From Polysphondylium violaceum (taxonomy: Eukaryota > Evosea > Eumycetozoa > Dictyosteliales > Dictyosteliaceae): DNA of 59,345 bases. The stretch's first letter is position 1, and each line of letters opens with the position of its first letter. A program made the position numbers and the translations under genes. The notes beneath the pieces were generated by a model that searched no databases, was not told the DNA's origin, and saw only the letters and a list, made by a program, of their open reading frames with translations. This document shows positions 44,708 through 56,116 of this stretch, one piece after another. The stretch spans positions 1 to 59,345 of the forward strand of contig AJWJ01000089.1 of assembly GCA_000277445.1 (NCBI GenBank). The letters are read 5' to 3'.

Positions 44708-46501
44708 TTATATTTTATTCGATGGGGAGAAAGAAACAAAAATTCTTTTTAACATTGCTAAAAAGCCTCCCCATCCTGCAAAAAAAGTTTGTTTTAAATT
44801 ATAGAGATTCTTTTTTAAAAATGGTTCTCTTATATATATATCTCTATCTATGTTTGTTTCTTTCATTTCCATTATATGTTTCTTCATTAAACTTAAGATA
44901 CCATTTTGTTTTACGACAACGTCTCTATTGACATCTAAGTTTTTCAATGATACAATCAGTAGGTCAACACTGGGAGGAATATTGATCACTTCGCTATGAG
45001 CATAATGAAGATCGAGTTTTAAGTGTGTCAATGAAGGTGGTAAGGCATTGTCACTGATGGGTTTGTTGGTAGACAAATAAACACATCCATTGGGTATGAG
45101 GTTTTTTTCTATTTCGATGTTGTACAAATCTAAAGATTTCAAGGAGGTTGGGAGACGGAGAAAGGGCTTGATAGATCCAAGAGTTAGCAAGCTGATGCGG
45201 AGATCCGTAATGGAGGATGGCAATTGTACCGGTGATGAAAGGCCTTTCATAAGATTAAAAGAAGCAATATTGAAACCAAAGGTTTTTACACGATTGGGAA
45301 TGACATTGATAATAGTTGGAAACATGGTTAAAGAAGTGAGATACAAATCAGTGATAGAGGAGGGTAGGGCACCTGGTGAGACTAGCGTGATATCCTTGAG
45401 GGTGAGCTTGGTTACACTATTGGGGATGATGTCTGGTTGATCAATAACTTGGGCAAAGTTGAACAACTGGAGATTGGTCAAGGTATTGGGTAAGACACCT
45501 GCCGCAAGAGGACTATCAAATACTCCCAACTGGAGGGATTTGAGATGCTTAGAAAATAAACCGCTGGTCAAAGATTCATTGTAAAAGGAGGAGGTAAAGG
45601 ATTCAAGCTGTGGTGGAAGAACACCTGGGATGAGAGGCTCAGGACTGCCATATATGGTCTTGATTTGTTTGTAATCGAGCTTTTGGTCCCAAAAGCTGTT
45701 GGAAGAATAATCAATTTGAATCGCAGAGACCCAAGGATAGAGTTCAAGGTGCTCGAGTTGGCCAGGATCAGTGATTTTTAATATAGCATTAGGAAAATCC
45801 TTTCCAGTATAGGGTACATTAAAAGTGGGTAAGTCATGAACTTCGAATTTCATTCTCAAATCTGTGAGGGAATCTGGTAATTGACAAGCAGGATGATGAC
45901 ATTGGTAGGTTTTCCAATATAGAGAAAGTGTACATAATGATGGTGGAAACAATTTGGGCAACGTGAGAGTTCTTTCTCTTACAGATAAACTAGTGAGCCC
46001 GTTGGGAAGGGTATTTAAATTGACAGGGTAGTTAACAACATCTAATCTTTTCAATCCACTAGGAAAATTGATTATACCTTTGAAAAAATAACAACCCCTT
46101 ATTGTCAGATCAGTTACTTGTTCAGGAATATCGAATATCACATTTTCAAAATTGTTAAGTTCCAATGTTAACTTGGTAATGTGTAAAAGAGCATCACTAT
46201 GAAATAGATTTACATCCGTTCTATTGGTTATCAAGTACAGGCAATTGATCAAGTATCTGTGTTCGAATTTAACAAATAGAGCAAAGTGATCAAAGGCCGA
46301 GCAATTTAATTCGATTGATATATTACAGTCTCGATCACCATTGTTCTTGTTGTTTATTGTTGTATAGAGTGTCAAAAGATGTCTATAGTTCGCTTCAAGA
46401 TATGAGTAATCGATACTGATCTTTTGATTTTCAAATCTGTTTAGCCTGATTCTATCATTCAAGTATTTGTTTCTCCACAATGTATAAAATAAACTATCCA
46501 T
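44708..46501 (-). CDS. FNIP-repeat protein 3
   Basis: Single exon, 597 residues, with the same layout as its neighbours: FYTLWRNKYLNDRIRLNRFE at the start, repeats such as LPNTLTNLQLFNFAQ and LPPSLTHLKLDLHYAHS, and an aromatic end (FFAGWGGFLAMLKRIFVSF). Differences cluster in the middle repeats and at 215-260. Intact. Start-to-start spacing within the array is about 2.1-2.3 kb. Confidence 0.85.
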   Translation of the reverse strand: MDSLFYTLWRNKYLNDRIRLNRFENQKISIDYSYLEANYRHLLTLYTTINNKNNGDRDCNISIELNCSAFDHFALFVKFEHRYLINCLYLITNRTDVNLFHSDALLHITKLTLELNNFENVIFDIPEQVTDLTIRGCYFFKGIINFPSGLKRLDVVNYPVNLNTLPNGLTSLSVRERTLTLPKLFPPSLCTLSLYWKTYQCHHPACQLPDSLTDLRMKFEVHDLPTFNVPYTGKDFPNAILKITDPGQLEHLELYPWVSAIQIDYSSNSFWDQKLDYKQIKTIYGSPEPLIPGVLPPQLESFTSSFYNESLTSGLFSKHLKSLQLGVFDSPLAAGVLPNTLTNLQLFNFAQVIDQPDIIPNSVTKLTLKDITLVSPGALPSSITDLYLTSLTMFPTIINVIPNRVKTFGFNIASFNLMKGLSSPVQLPSSITDLRISLLTLGSIKPFLRLPTSLKSLDLYNIEIEKNLIPNGCVYLSTNKPISDNALPPSLTHLKLDLHYAHSEVINIPPSVDLLIVSLKNLDVNRDVVVKQNGILSLMKKHIMEMKETNIDRDIYIREPFLKKNLYNLKQTFFAGWGGFLAMLKRIFVSFSPSNKI

Positions 46502-46859
46502 CCTATTTATCTATGATATTTATAGAAATATAAAGATATATTATTATTCAACATGATATGAATTTTTTCAAATGAAATTATTTTTATAATTTTTCAAGGA
46601 ATTGGAAAACTTGGTGAGTGTGGAGCAATTGGAGCCGATGAGTGAGCTGCGAGTATAGAAGCTTAAGTACAAGTTTAGATCGGTTATTGTTGCCGGCAAA
46701 TATATGTAAAAAGGGGTTGGTAAAATGTCGGCATACTTGTTTATTACAATAATTCGCTCACAAAAGGTCATTTAAATAAAAAAATACTCAAACAAGAACC
46801 CCCTGAAACATGGAGGGATTATTTTTTATTTGATGGGGAGAAAGAAACAAAAATTCTTT
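46502..46859. other. FNIP array spacer with readable relic frame
   Basis: Upstream of FNIP gene 3. The minus strand at about 46590-46710 encodes YLPATITDLNLYLSFYTR followed by SSLIGSN, almost the same as in the 48.7 kb spacer. No start codon of its own fits; it looks like decayed LRR/FNIP coding sequence carried along in each unit. Confidence 0.5.
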
Positions 46860-48620
46860 TTATTTTGCTATAAAGACTCCCCGTCTTGTTAATTTTGCAA
46901 AAAATGTTTGTTTTAAATTATAGAGATTCTGTTTTAAAAATGGTTCTCTTTTATCTATATCTATATCTGTCTCTTTCATTTCCATTATATGTTTCTTCAT
47001 TAAACTTAAGATACCATTTTGTTTTACGACAACGTCTCTATTGACTCGTAAGTTTTCAGATGATACAATCAGTAGGTCAACACTGGGAGGAATATTGATC
47101 ACTTCGCTATGCTTATGTGGAAGATTGAGTTTTAATTGTGTCAATGAAGGTGGTAAGACATCGTCACTGATTGGTTTGTTGTAGTTGGTAGACAAATAAA
47201 AACATCCATTGGGTATGAGGTTTTTTTCTATCTCCACGTTGTGCAAATTTAAAGATTTCAGGGAGGTTGGGAGACGGAGCAATCGCTTGATGGATTCAAG
47301 AGTTGGCAAATTAATAGAGAGATTCGTGATGGAGGATGGCAATTTCATGGGCGAAGAATGGCCTTTCATAAGATTAAAAGAAGAAACAATGAAGCTTAAG
47401 GTTTTTACACGATTGGGAATAACTTTGATAATAGTTGGAAACATGTCTAAAGAAGTGATATGCAAATCAGTGATAGAGGAGGGCAGTGCACTTGGTGAGA
47501 CTAACAAGATATTATTGAGGGTGAGCTTCGTTACACTATTGGGTATGATGTCTGATTGATCAATAGCTTGGGCAAAGTTGAACAACTGGAGATTGGTCAA
47601 GGTATTGGGTAAGACACCCACCTCAAGGGGACCATAAAATGAGTCCAACACGAGGGATTTGAGATGCTTTGAAAATAAACCGTTGGTCAAGGATTTACAG
47701 TAAAAGTAGGAGGTAAAGGATTCAAGCTCTGGTGGAAGAACACCTGGGATGAGAGGCATTTTGCTATCAAGAGAATGTATGGTCTTGATTTGTTTGTAAT
47801 CGAGCTTTTGATCCCAAGACTTGTTGGAGTCATAATAAATTATAATCGTAGAGATCCAGGGGTAGAGTTCAAGGTGCTCGAGTTGGCCAGGATCATAGAT
47901 TTTTAATATAGCATTAGGAAAATCCTTTCCAGTAGAGGGTACATTAAAAGTGGGTAAGTCATGAACTTCAAATCTCATTCTCAAATCTGTGAGAGAATCT
48001 GGTAATTGACAAACAGGATGACCTTCGTTGAGTTCCCAAGCTAGATCAAGTGTACTTAATGATGGCGGAAAGAATTTGGGCAATGTGAGAATACTTTGTT
48101 TTACAGATAAACTAGTGATCCCGTTGGGAAGGGTATTTAAATTGACAGGGTAGTCACCAACATCTAATCTTTTCAATCCACTAGGAAGATTGATGAAATC
48201 TTTGAAAAAATAACAACCCCTTATTGTCAGATCGGTTACTTGTTCAGGAATATGAAGTATGGTATTTTCAAAATTGTTAAGAAGCAATGTTAACTTGGTA
48301 ATGTGTAAAAGAGCATCACTATGAAATAGATTTACATCCATTTCCATAGTTTTCATGTCCAGGCAATCGATCAAATATCTGTGCTCGAATTTAACAAATC
48401 GAGCAAATTGATCAGAGTCTGAACATTTAAATTCGATTGATATTATACAGTCTCGATCACCGTTGCTCTTGTTTATTGCTGAATAGAGTGTCAAAAGATG
48501 TCGATAATTCGATTCAAGATATGAGTAATCGATACTGATCTTTTGATTTTCAAATCTGTTTAGCCTGATTCTATCATTCAAGTATTTGTTTCTCCACAAT
48601 GTATAAAATAAATTATCCAT
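46860..48620 (-). CDS. FNIP-repeat protein 4
   Basis: Single exon, 586 residues. Start FYTLWRNKYLNDRIRLNRFE; repeats as in the other copies (LPSSITNLSINLPTLES, LPPSLTQLKLNLPHKHS). The frame ends TFFAKLTRRGVFIAK, whereas the DNA just beyond still encodes KEFLFLSPHQIK-like sequence related to the ends of copies 1 and 3. So the last 20 or so residues were changed by a small indel. It is the 5'-most intact member of the array. Confidence 0.84.
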   Translation of the reverse strand: MDNLFYTLWRNKYLNDRIRLNRFENQKISIDYSYLESNYRHLLTLYSAINKSNGDRDCIISIEFKCSDSDQFARFVKFEHRYLIDCLDMKTMEMDVNLFHSDALLHITKLTLLLNNFENTILHIPEQVTDLTIRGCYFFKDFINLPSGLKRLDVGDYPVNLNTLPNGITSLSVKQSILTLPKFFPPSLSTLDLAWELNEGHPVCQLPDSLTDLRMRFEVHDLPTFNVPSTGKDFPNAILKIYDPGQLEHLELYPWISTIIIYYDSNKSWDQKLDYKQIKTIHSLDSKMPLIPGVLPPELESFTSYFYCKSLTNGLFSKHLKSLVLDSFYGPLEVGVLPNTLTNLQLFNFAQAIDQSDIIPNSVTKLTLNNILLVSPSALPSSITDLHITSLDMFPTIIKVIPNRVKTLSFIVSSFNLMKGHSSPMKLPSSITNLSINLPTLESIKRLLRLPTSLKSLNLHNVEIEKNLIPNGCFYLSTNYNKPISDDVLPPSLTQLKLNLPHKHSEVINIPPSVDLLIVSSENLRVNRDVVVKQNGILSLMKKHIMEMKETDIDIDKREPFLKQNLYNLKQTFFAKLTRRGVFIAK

Positions 48621-48892
48621 CCTATTTATCTATGATATTTATATTTATATAAATATAGAGATAAATTAATATACACCATGATGTGAATTTTTACAAATGA
48701 AATTATTTTTTAATTTTTCAAGGATTTGGAAAACGTGGTGAGTGTGAAACAATTGGAGCCGATGAGTGAGCTGCGAGTATAGAAGCTTAAGTACAAGTTT
48801 AGATCGGAAATGGTTGCCGGTAAATATATGTTTTGGTTAAGGGGTGCAGATAGATCGTGGGAAAGTTTTGTAATTGGTGATTTACAAAATTG
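48621..48892. other. outer FNIP spacer with relic frame
   Basis: Promoter of FNIP gene 4 plus the relic segment YLPATISDLNLYLSFYTR, then SSLIGSN, on the minus strand (about 48715-48830). No full gene lies upstream on this strand, so a further unit has been lost here. Confidence 0.5.
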
Positions 48893-48990
48893 ATTGTTTC
48901 TTAACAACGCAAATCTCTTTAATTTACAACAACCTTTTTTTTGCAATATTTAAAAGAATTTTGTTTCTTTCTTCCCATCAAATAAAAAGT
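48893..48990 (+). pseudogene. inverted FNIP C-terminal fragment
   Basis: The plus strand reads NLFNLQQPFF and then, after a frame change, AIFKRILFLSS, matching the minus-strand gene ends (NLLNLQQTFFAGW, LKRIFVSFS). So a truncated copy lies in opposite orientation at the outer edge of the array, marking a rearrangement point. Confidence 0.6.
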
Positions 48991-49082
48991 AAATTCTATC
49001 TATTTTGTTTGTATCAATTAATTTAAATCATTTATTATTTTAAAAACTATTTGAATATTTTATATAATGTAATATTAATAAT

Positions 49083-50164
<1,082 letters not shown>

Positions 50165-50350
50165 CTAAAACGACAGACAAAAAGCTCACTGTTTGCGCGC
50201 GCCTGAAAAAAAAACCTCATCAAAAAAAAAAAATTCAAAAAAAAAAAAAAAAAAAAAAACAAATGAACTTCTAGGCCCACGACATCACTGCAATGTTGTG
50301 CATATGCATCGTGATGGATCTGTTTATTGAGTGTACATATAGAACGCGAC

Positions 50351-51199
50351 CTATCTTTTGAAATTTACAGAATATCCACCCGATGAGGGATCTTTGACAA
50401 ATTGAAAGTTATCGGTGCTGAGACCAAATTTGCCAAGGACCATGTTTCCGAGATCCTTGAGCTTACCCATCATCTCCTCACGCTCCTGCTCCTCCTTGGC
50501 CTTGACGATAGGCTGGAGACGCTTGACGGCTTGGTGGGCTTGGCTGAATTTGGCATCCAGCTTTAGTATCTCTTGATAGTCTTCGAGTGCCTCTCTGTGC
50601 TTCTCCAAAGCCTCACGAGACTGAGCACGTCTGTGGTATATCTTCACACGTATGTTGGCGGGTGTAGGCTCATACTGAAGTGCTGTTGTGCAATCAGCCA
50701 ACACCAACTCATGTTTGCCAGTAATAAGATAACAGGCGGATCTATTGCTATACAAAACTGCCAACTCCTCTGAACAATTTAAAATATCTTTTTCCTCGTC
50801 AATCTCCCTAATCTCTATAATCTTTTTTGTTGCTGTCTTTGTTGTATCCGTATCATCACCACCATCTGCTGCTGTATCACCTATATCCTCTTTTTTCAAC
50901 AAAGATATGGCTTCATTATAGTACTTTATGGCCAAAGTATAGTCTTTATCTGTATAGGCTCTGTTTCCAAATGTTTTTAAATTATTTGATTCTGTGAGAT
51001 CGTCTTGGTTTGTCTTGTATTTATCTTTGAGCGTCACTTCCTTTAGTTTCTCTTTATCTTTGCTTCTGTCAATATCGTCATTATCATTCTCTTGATCATT
51101 ATTCTCTTTACTGTTGTCAGTCTCTGTAGTAATTTCTTTTTCTTCTTTTTCTTCTTGTTTTGTATCTAAGTTGCTAAATTGTTTGATTGTCTCCTCCAT
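50351..51199 (-). CDS. TTC1-like TPR co-chaperone
   Basis: 282 residues from the first in-frame ATG (51199; the open frame continues upstream without ATG). An acidic Lys/Glu/Asp-rich N-terminus is followed by three TPR repeats (FGNRAYTDKDYTLAIKYYNE; LYSNRSACYLITGKHE; HRRAQSREALEKHREALEDY). The family-specific ending is GKLKDLGNMVLGKFGLSTDN, then FQFVKDPSSGGYSVNF. This end is characteristic of animal TTC1, which binds Hsp90/Hsp70 and G-alpha subunits. A 40-residue acidic insertion splits the first TPR pair. Divergent from EXOSC5, 193 bp apart. Confidence 0.9.
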   Translation of the reverse strand: MEETIKQFSNLDTKQEEKEEKEITTETDNSKENNDQENDNDDIDRSKDKEKLKEVTLKDKYKTNQDDLTESNNLKTFGNRAYTDKDYTLAIKYYNEAISLLKKEDIGDTAADGGDDTDTTKTATKKIIEIREIDEEKDILNCSEELAVLYSNRSACYLITGKHELVLADCTTALQYEPTPANIRVKIYHRRAQSREALEKHREALEDYQEILKLDAKFSQAHQAVKRLQPIVKAKEEQEREEMMGKLKDLGNMVLGKFGLSTDNFQFVKDPSSGGYSVNFKR

Positions 51200-51392
51200 T
51201 CTGTCTATGCTGTGTTGTAATGAATATATTTTATTTACAATGTTCACACAATCTACACAATTAGTTGGGGTGAATATTTTTGAAAAATTAAATTTAATTT
51301 TTTTGAATTTTTTTGAATTTTTATGAATTTTGTGCAAAATATGAACGACCGAAACAAATCAGATTGATATATATAGATAGATACAAGTAAAT

Positions 51393-52380
51393 ATGTCGCA
51401 GATAAAGAGACTCGATGGCAGATTTGATAATCAGATTAGACCCATAGAGACGGAACAAGGTCTCTTAAACAAAGCAGACGGGTCTGCTAAATTTACACAA
51501 AGTAATATAAACACATAATAATGTTGGTCATGACGCTCTCATGATTGATTGAGAGAGATATTCAGTATTAATAATAATAAACAACCTTAGATAAATCATC
51601 GGTATTGGCAGCTGTATATGGTCCTATTGAAGTAAAGAATCCAAGAAAGGAAAAGATTTTAAAATCAGTGGTCGAAGTAACATTCACACCGGGCTTGGGT
51701 AATTCAAGTTATCAAGATAAAGAAAAAGAATTGTTAATTAGAAATGCTGTAGAATCTGTTATATTAACCACACTGCACCCAAGAACTCAAATCACTGTTG
51801 TCATTCAAGTTTATTCAGACGATGGTTCAGTATGTATTTGTGATCAGGATAATAATAATGGGTACACCATACTAATCTCATTGTGTTTCAATGACTAGAT
51901 TATAAGTTGTTCAATCAATGCAGTTTGTTTAGCTCTTTTAGATGCAGGTATAGAAATGAATGGAATGATAGGATCTGTAACACTCTCATATCAAAGTATA
52001 GATAATCAAGATATATTTTATTTTGATCCTGATCTTTTGGAAGAAATTGTAATTATACATTATTAATGAATGCAGTGATAGTCTCTGATGTATGATCATA
52101 CATACTAACCTCTTACATTAATTAGGAATCAAAAGCAGTGGCAATATTTGCATTTGGAAACAATTCAAATAATATTATAATGTCAAAGGTTGAAGGAAAA
52201 TTAACAGAGGATCTCTACTTTTTAGCAATCAAGAATGCAAGAGAAGCATGTGACAAGATCATCGCCTTTATGAAACTAGCCGTTAAAAATAGAATCATGG
52301 GTAATGAACAACAACAGCAACAACAACAAGATCAAAAAATTAAAAAAGAAGAGCAACAACAAGATGAGGCTATGAAATAA
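51393..52380 (+). CDS. exosc5: exosome subunit Rrp46/EXOSC5
   Basis: Exons 51393-51501, 51591-51829, 51899-52048 and 52126-52380; 250 residues. RNase PH fold: LLNKADGSAKFTQ, VLAAVYGPIEVK, LIRNAVESVILTTLHPRTQI, SCSINAVCLALLDAG. It lacks phosphorolytic residues, as expected of eukaryotic exosome core subunits. It forms part of the nine-subunit RNA-degrading barrel. The C-terminal poly-Gln and Lys/Glu tail is a dictyostelid addition. Its 3' end is 53 bp from the convergent ankyrin-TPR gene. Confidence 0.92.
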
Positions 52381-52433
52381 TTAATAAATAAACCTTTTGT
52401 ATAATTGAAACATAAACATAACAACTACTCTCT

Positions 52434-53885
52434 TTATTTTTGTGCTTGGTTTTCTTTTTCAACCAATTCATTCATTTTATCGGTGGCTGCCTTGGCCTCG
52501 TCTTTTTGACCCAAAGCTTCGAGGGCTTGTGATCTTCTTAAATAACCTTTTGGCCACTCGGGTGCTAATTCAATGCATTTGTCTGCATCTTTCAAGGCTT
52601 CTGTGTATTGTTTGAGATTAAAGTGACATGCAGATTTGTTGCTGTACAACATATAGGCGATGGCTTCGGTTTTACGGGTGGTTTCACTGAGTACATCTTC
52701 AACGTCAATGGCTAATTGGTACCAATGAGCAGCCAATTCATAGTCACCGGCGTGGAAAGCTTTGTTTCCTTCTTTTTTAAGACTTTCTGGTGAGGCACGG
52801 TTATCGTATGATTTCTTGCTGTTGCCCTTTTTGCTAGACTCTTTGACAGATTCAGTGTCGAGTGTACATTTGGAGAGCATTTCTTCCAATGTTTTATTCT
52901 TTTTTTGTTTAACCAATAACAAAGGAGTAACACCTTCACTGTCAAGTTTTAATAGTGCTCCCTTTTCAACCAAAGCCTTGCAAACTTCCTCTTCACCGGA
53001 ATCTGCTGCAATGTGTAATGGTGTAACTCCACCAACAGCTGTAGCATTTACGTCTGCTCCCAATTTAATTAATTCCAATGCCAATGCTTTATTACCATAT
53101 GCTATATTATAGGAATCATATTAATACCTCTCCACATACACCGTGTCACTCTATCTATACTCTAATACTACATACCACAAGCAATATGTAATGGGGTCAT
53201 ATCATTTCCATCAAGAGAATTTAAAAGCTTTGGTTCTTTGTCTACCAAATCTCTAATGATGTCCATGTCGGTTTGACCACAGGATGCGTGTAACAATGAT
53301 CCAGATTCAGATTTATCGGTCGAGATCTTTACATTTTTTGCCAACAAAATTCTCATCATCTTTTTATCGTTGCCCAATACTGCCAATTGAAGTGGAGTAA
53401 ATCCTTCATTGTTGACGGCATTGATGTCTGCTCCTTTTTCAATCAACAATTCTGCAATTGCAACATTTCCTACTTTAATAGCTGTCATCATTGGTGTATT
53501 GCCATCCTATAGATTAGAGATACATATTAATATGATATCAACAGATAGACAAACTCTACTGCCCATTACGACTACCTACAAAGTCAGATATATTTAAATC
53601 AGCGTTATAGGATAACAAGATATTTGTAATTTCAATATTATTGTGATAGGCAGAGAAATGAAGAGCGGTACGATGATTTGCATCGGTAGCGTTTAATAAT
53701 TTAACTCTTTTTTCTGGGTCCTCCAAGGCAACTCTGACTTGATTGTTCTTTTTAGCTTGAACATCCTCTAAAAATTGTTGGATGTCGTCGTCAATCTTTG
53801 TTCTCTTTAATTTACCAGAGGCAATTAATTTTTGAATGTCCTCTTTAGACTCTTTGCTTAATTTACTATTATTACTGAGATTCAT
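52434..53885 (-). CDS. ankyrin-repeat and TPR protein
   Basis: Exons 53580-53885, 53176-53506 and 52434-53101; 434 residues. About six ankyrin repeats (HRTALHFSAYHNNIEITNIL, GFTPLQLAVLGNDKKMMRIL, GVTPLHIAADSGEEEVCKAL) are followed by a Lys/Ser-rich linker and a C-terminal TPR domain (LKKEGNKAFHAGDYELAAHW, SNKSACHFNLKQYTEALKDA, GYLRRSQALEALGQKDEA). The TPR has the Lys, Asn and Arg residues of a carboxylate clamp that would bind the EEVD tail of Hsp70/Hsp90, so a chaperone adaptor role is likely. Confidence 0.88.
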
Positions 53886-54051
53886 TCTTTATTATTATTA
53901 TTATTACTAAATATAAACCTAGAGACAATAAAAATATGAGATTCGATTTTTCGTTTTTTTTTTTTTTTTTCTTTTTTTCGAAAATAAAAAAAAAAAAGTG
54001 AGAAAAAGGAAAAAAAGCATGTTCACCCACACACATATCTAAACGAAATTA

Positions 54052-54896
54052 CTAAAGATCTTTGTTTATTTGCTTGTATAATCTGACGTAATCGACGAGG
54101 TGGTATTGGGGGAATTTGGTCTCATCGGTCGGATTTCCAGGCCACCAACCACCGACGGCTGTATTGAATAAAAGGTAGAAAGGGGTTGTGGTGGGCAATG
54201 GCAGCGATTGAGAGTTGTTTAATACTTTGTATGGTGTGTTGTTTAGGAGCCATGTAATGGAATCTTGTGTCCAAATCACACTGTAGAGATTAAATTCATC
54301 GGAAAATGTATCACAAGTTGTATAGTTGCTAGATTGAATATTATCATTACACTGTGTACTGTAGTGATAGGTGCCATAGATGGTTGAGTTACCGATGCTT
54401 TCTAGAATATCAATTTCGCCCATCTCTGGCCAACATTGATCTGTGTTTCCAAGCATCCAGAATGCAGGCCATATTCCTGGACCAAATGGCAGGCGAATTG
54501 AGGCTTCAATTCTTCCAAAGAGAAAGTCAACCTTATCTACACTTGTGATTTTACCACTTGTATAATTGTGTTGCTAATATTTTATATATATAGAGAAAGA
54601 AATCAATAGCTGTGATTATACTAAATGTATAGTAACCTATTTACTTTATATTCTTGTTGATATGTTGCCAAAACTAAATTCCCATCTTGAACATATACAT
54701 TGTCGGGAATATAAATCTCCAATTCATTGTTGTAATCAAAAGTCTGAGTGATTACATTCCAATTTGAAGTGTTGATTGTGTTTTGATCAAATTCATCACT
54801 CCATACTAATTCCCAACCATCATAACCTATTGGTTCTTGTCCCTGAGTAAATAAGACACAAACAAATATGAATATTAATAATGATATCTTTAACAT
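54052..54896 (-). CDS. secreted GH16 beta-glucanase (laminarinase-like)
   Basis: Exons 54645-54896 and 54052-54573, 257 residues. Signal peptide at 1-19 (MLKISLLIFIFVCVLFTQG). The GH16 fold starts at GWELVWSDEFDQNTINTSNW. The catalytic motif E-I-D-I-L-E lies at residues 137-142 (nucleophile Glu137, acid/base Glu142), and GGWWPGNP with the closing VDYVRLY is typical. It would cleave beta-1,3(1,4)-glucans outside the cell, in feeding or wall/stalk remodelling. The family is shared with bacteria and fungi. The intron shows the gene is settled in the host. Confidence 0.92.
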
Positions 54897-54970
54897 TTTA
54901 AACCCATCACAATTGTGGCTTTCACAATCAATATTTCAAACGATTTTGGGAATTGCCTAAAAAAAAAAAA

Positions 54971-54971
54971 N
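54971..54971. other. ambiguous base in a poly-A run
   Basis: A single n within a run of about 31 A (54960-54991), upstream of the glucanase gene. It marks an unresolved homopolymer join in the assembly, so true length here is unknown. Confidence 0.95.
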
Positions 54972-55094
54972 AAAAAAAAAAAAAAAAAAAAATACTACAC
55001 ACCAACTACAATCAGAAGAGGGCTATAGGGGTATGAAAAGATATCTTTTATTACAATGGAATTGTATAGTGTGCAAGATAATCAATTAGGAAAG

Positions 55095-55276
55095 TTAAAC
55101 ATAAAAGGTGGGCTGTCTTGTTTGTGCAAAGGCTACCTTTTTATTACTCCCTTGAACTAAAAGAATATTAGTAAAGTTGATAAAAAACAAATGTATCTAT
55201 ACTTACCAATTCTTTTTCCATTGAGCTTTAAAAAAGGATTAGATTGAGTTTCTGTGTTTGTAGTATTTTGATCCAT
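55095..55276 (-). CDS. putative 43-residue protein
   Basis: Exons 55207-55276 and 55095-55156, joined across a GTAAGT...TTTAG intron of 50 nt in phase 1: MDQNTTNTETQSNPFLKLNG, then KRIVQGSNKKVAFAQTRQ, ending PTFYV. Consensus splice sites and an even coding composition support a real gene, but it is very short and I recognise no family. Tandem with the glucanase gene downstream on the same strand. Confidence 0.5.
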
Positions 55277-55744
55277 GAGATATAAGTAAAATTAAGAAAA
55301 AAGTTTCGAACAAAAGAAAAGGTATTTGCTTTGCAAGGAAAAGTTTGAATGGGAAAAATTTCAAAACTTGAAAAAAATTAGGTTTTTAAAAATATCTCGA
55401 TAATCCCCGAATCTATGATTGAACCACATTGTTTTTGAATAGAGTGATGAATAAACTTTGATCATATACAACAATTATGGAATAGAGGAATTGAACAGAT
55501 CTCCATCGCTAATCAAACATTTAGCCCATGTGTACATATATATACGGGACACCAGCAAGAGCACAGTACCAGGCATTTCTTTGCTTGGAGGTTTTGATGC
55601 CCTTTTTTTACGCATACTAGTCCTTTTTAAGATTTAATGATTTTTATGTATTTTTAGAACAAAAAAAAAAAAAGAAAATATCTGTTTCTAATTATTCTAG
55701 AAAAAAGATTTATTTACAAGTAATGGATGTATCAGATGTTGATT
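55277..55744. other. spacer with a possible small RNA gene
   Basis: 468 bp. AGCCCATGTG near 55512 and a TATATATA box near 55537 are followed by a less AT-rich stretch with a GGCAT/ATGCC stem (about 55573-55602) and a T run (55603-55609). This layout resembles dictyostelid polymerase III small-RNA genes (upstream CCCAT element, TATA, T-run terminator). I cannot name the RNA. Low confidence. Confidence 0.25.
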
Positions 55745-56116
55745 TTAAGCGATACTGATATCATTTGTAAAGTGGTTAAATGATTCTTTTTTAATTTCAT
55801 CATATTTTCTTTTAATGACCATATTTGCCAAATGTTCACCAAATTCGGGGAAAAGCATAGAAACGTGCCATTGAGACTCAATTCCATAGAACTCCTTGGC
55901 AGGTAAAGTTATTTTGATTTCATAGTATCCACTCTCTGGATTATACCCAATCGATGAGCAATGTTCGAGATGGTGAGTTGATAGTAATTTAAGAATATCC
56001 ATTCTAGTGATAGAAGACTCATCATACATCTTTCTGTCGGTCCAATCCATAATAGCATCCTTCAACTCTTTTTCAGAGTCTATATTGTGAAAATTAATTT
56101 TAATTATATTTTCCAT
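55745..56116 (-). CDS. small acidic/basic protein, unknown
   Basis: Single exon, 123 residues. No signal peptide or membrane segment. It mixes helical N- and C-terminal parts (SEKELKDAIMDWTDRKMY; NMVIKRKYDEIKKESFNHF) with a central beta-like stretch (GYYEIKITLPAKEFYGI). Codon use and the clean frame support a gene. I do not recognise the family. Divergent from DHFR, 462 bp apart. Confidence 0.65.
   Translation of the reverse strand: MENIIKINFHNIDSEKELKDAIMDWTDRKMYDESSITRMDILKLLSTHHLEHCSSIGYNPESGYYEIKITLPAKEFYGIESQWHVSMLFPEFGEHLANMVIKRKYDEIKKESFNHFTNDISIA

Noticed and set aside
41209-45440. Plus-strand frames of 80-138 codons across the FNIP genes
   Set aside because: Antisense shadows of the FNIP repeats; the same frames recur in each copy because the copies are similar.
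50573-50773. Alternative upstream start of the TTC1-like gene at 51337
   Set aside because: The frame is open there but has no ATG; the first in-frame ATG is at 51199 and gives the usual TTC1 layout.
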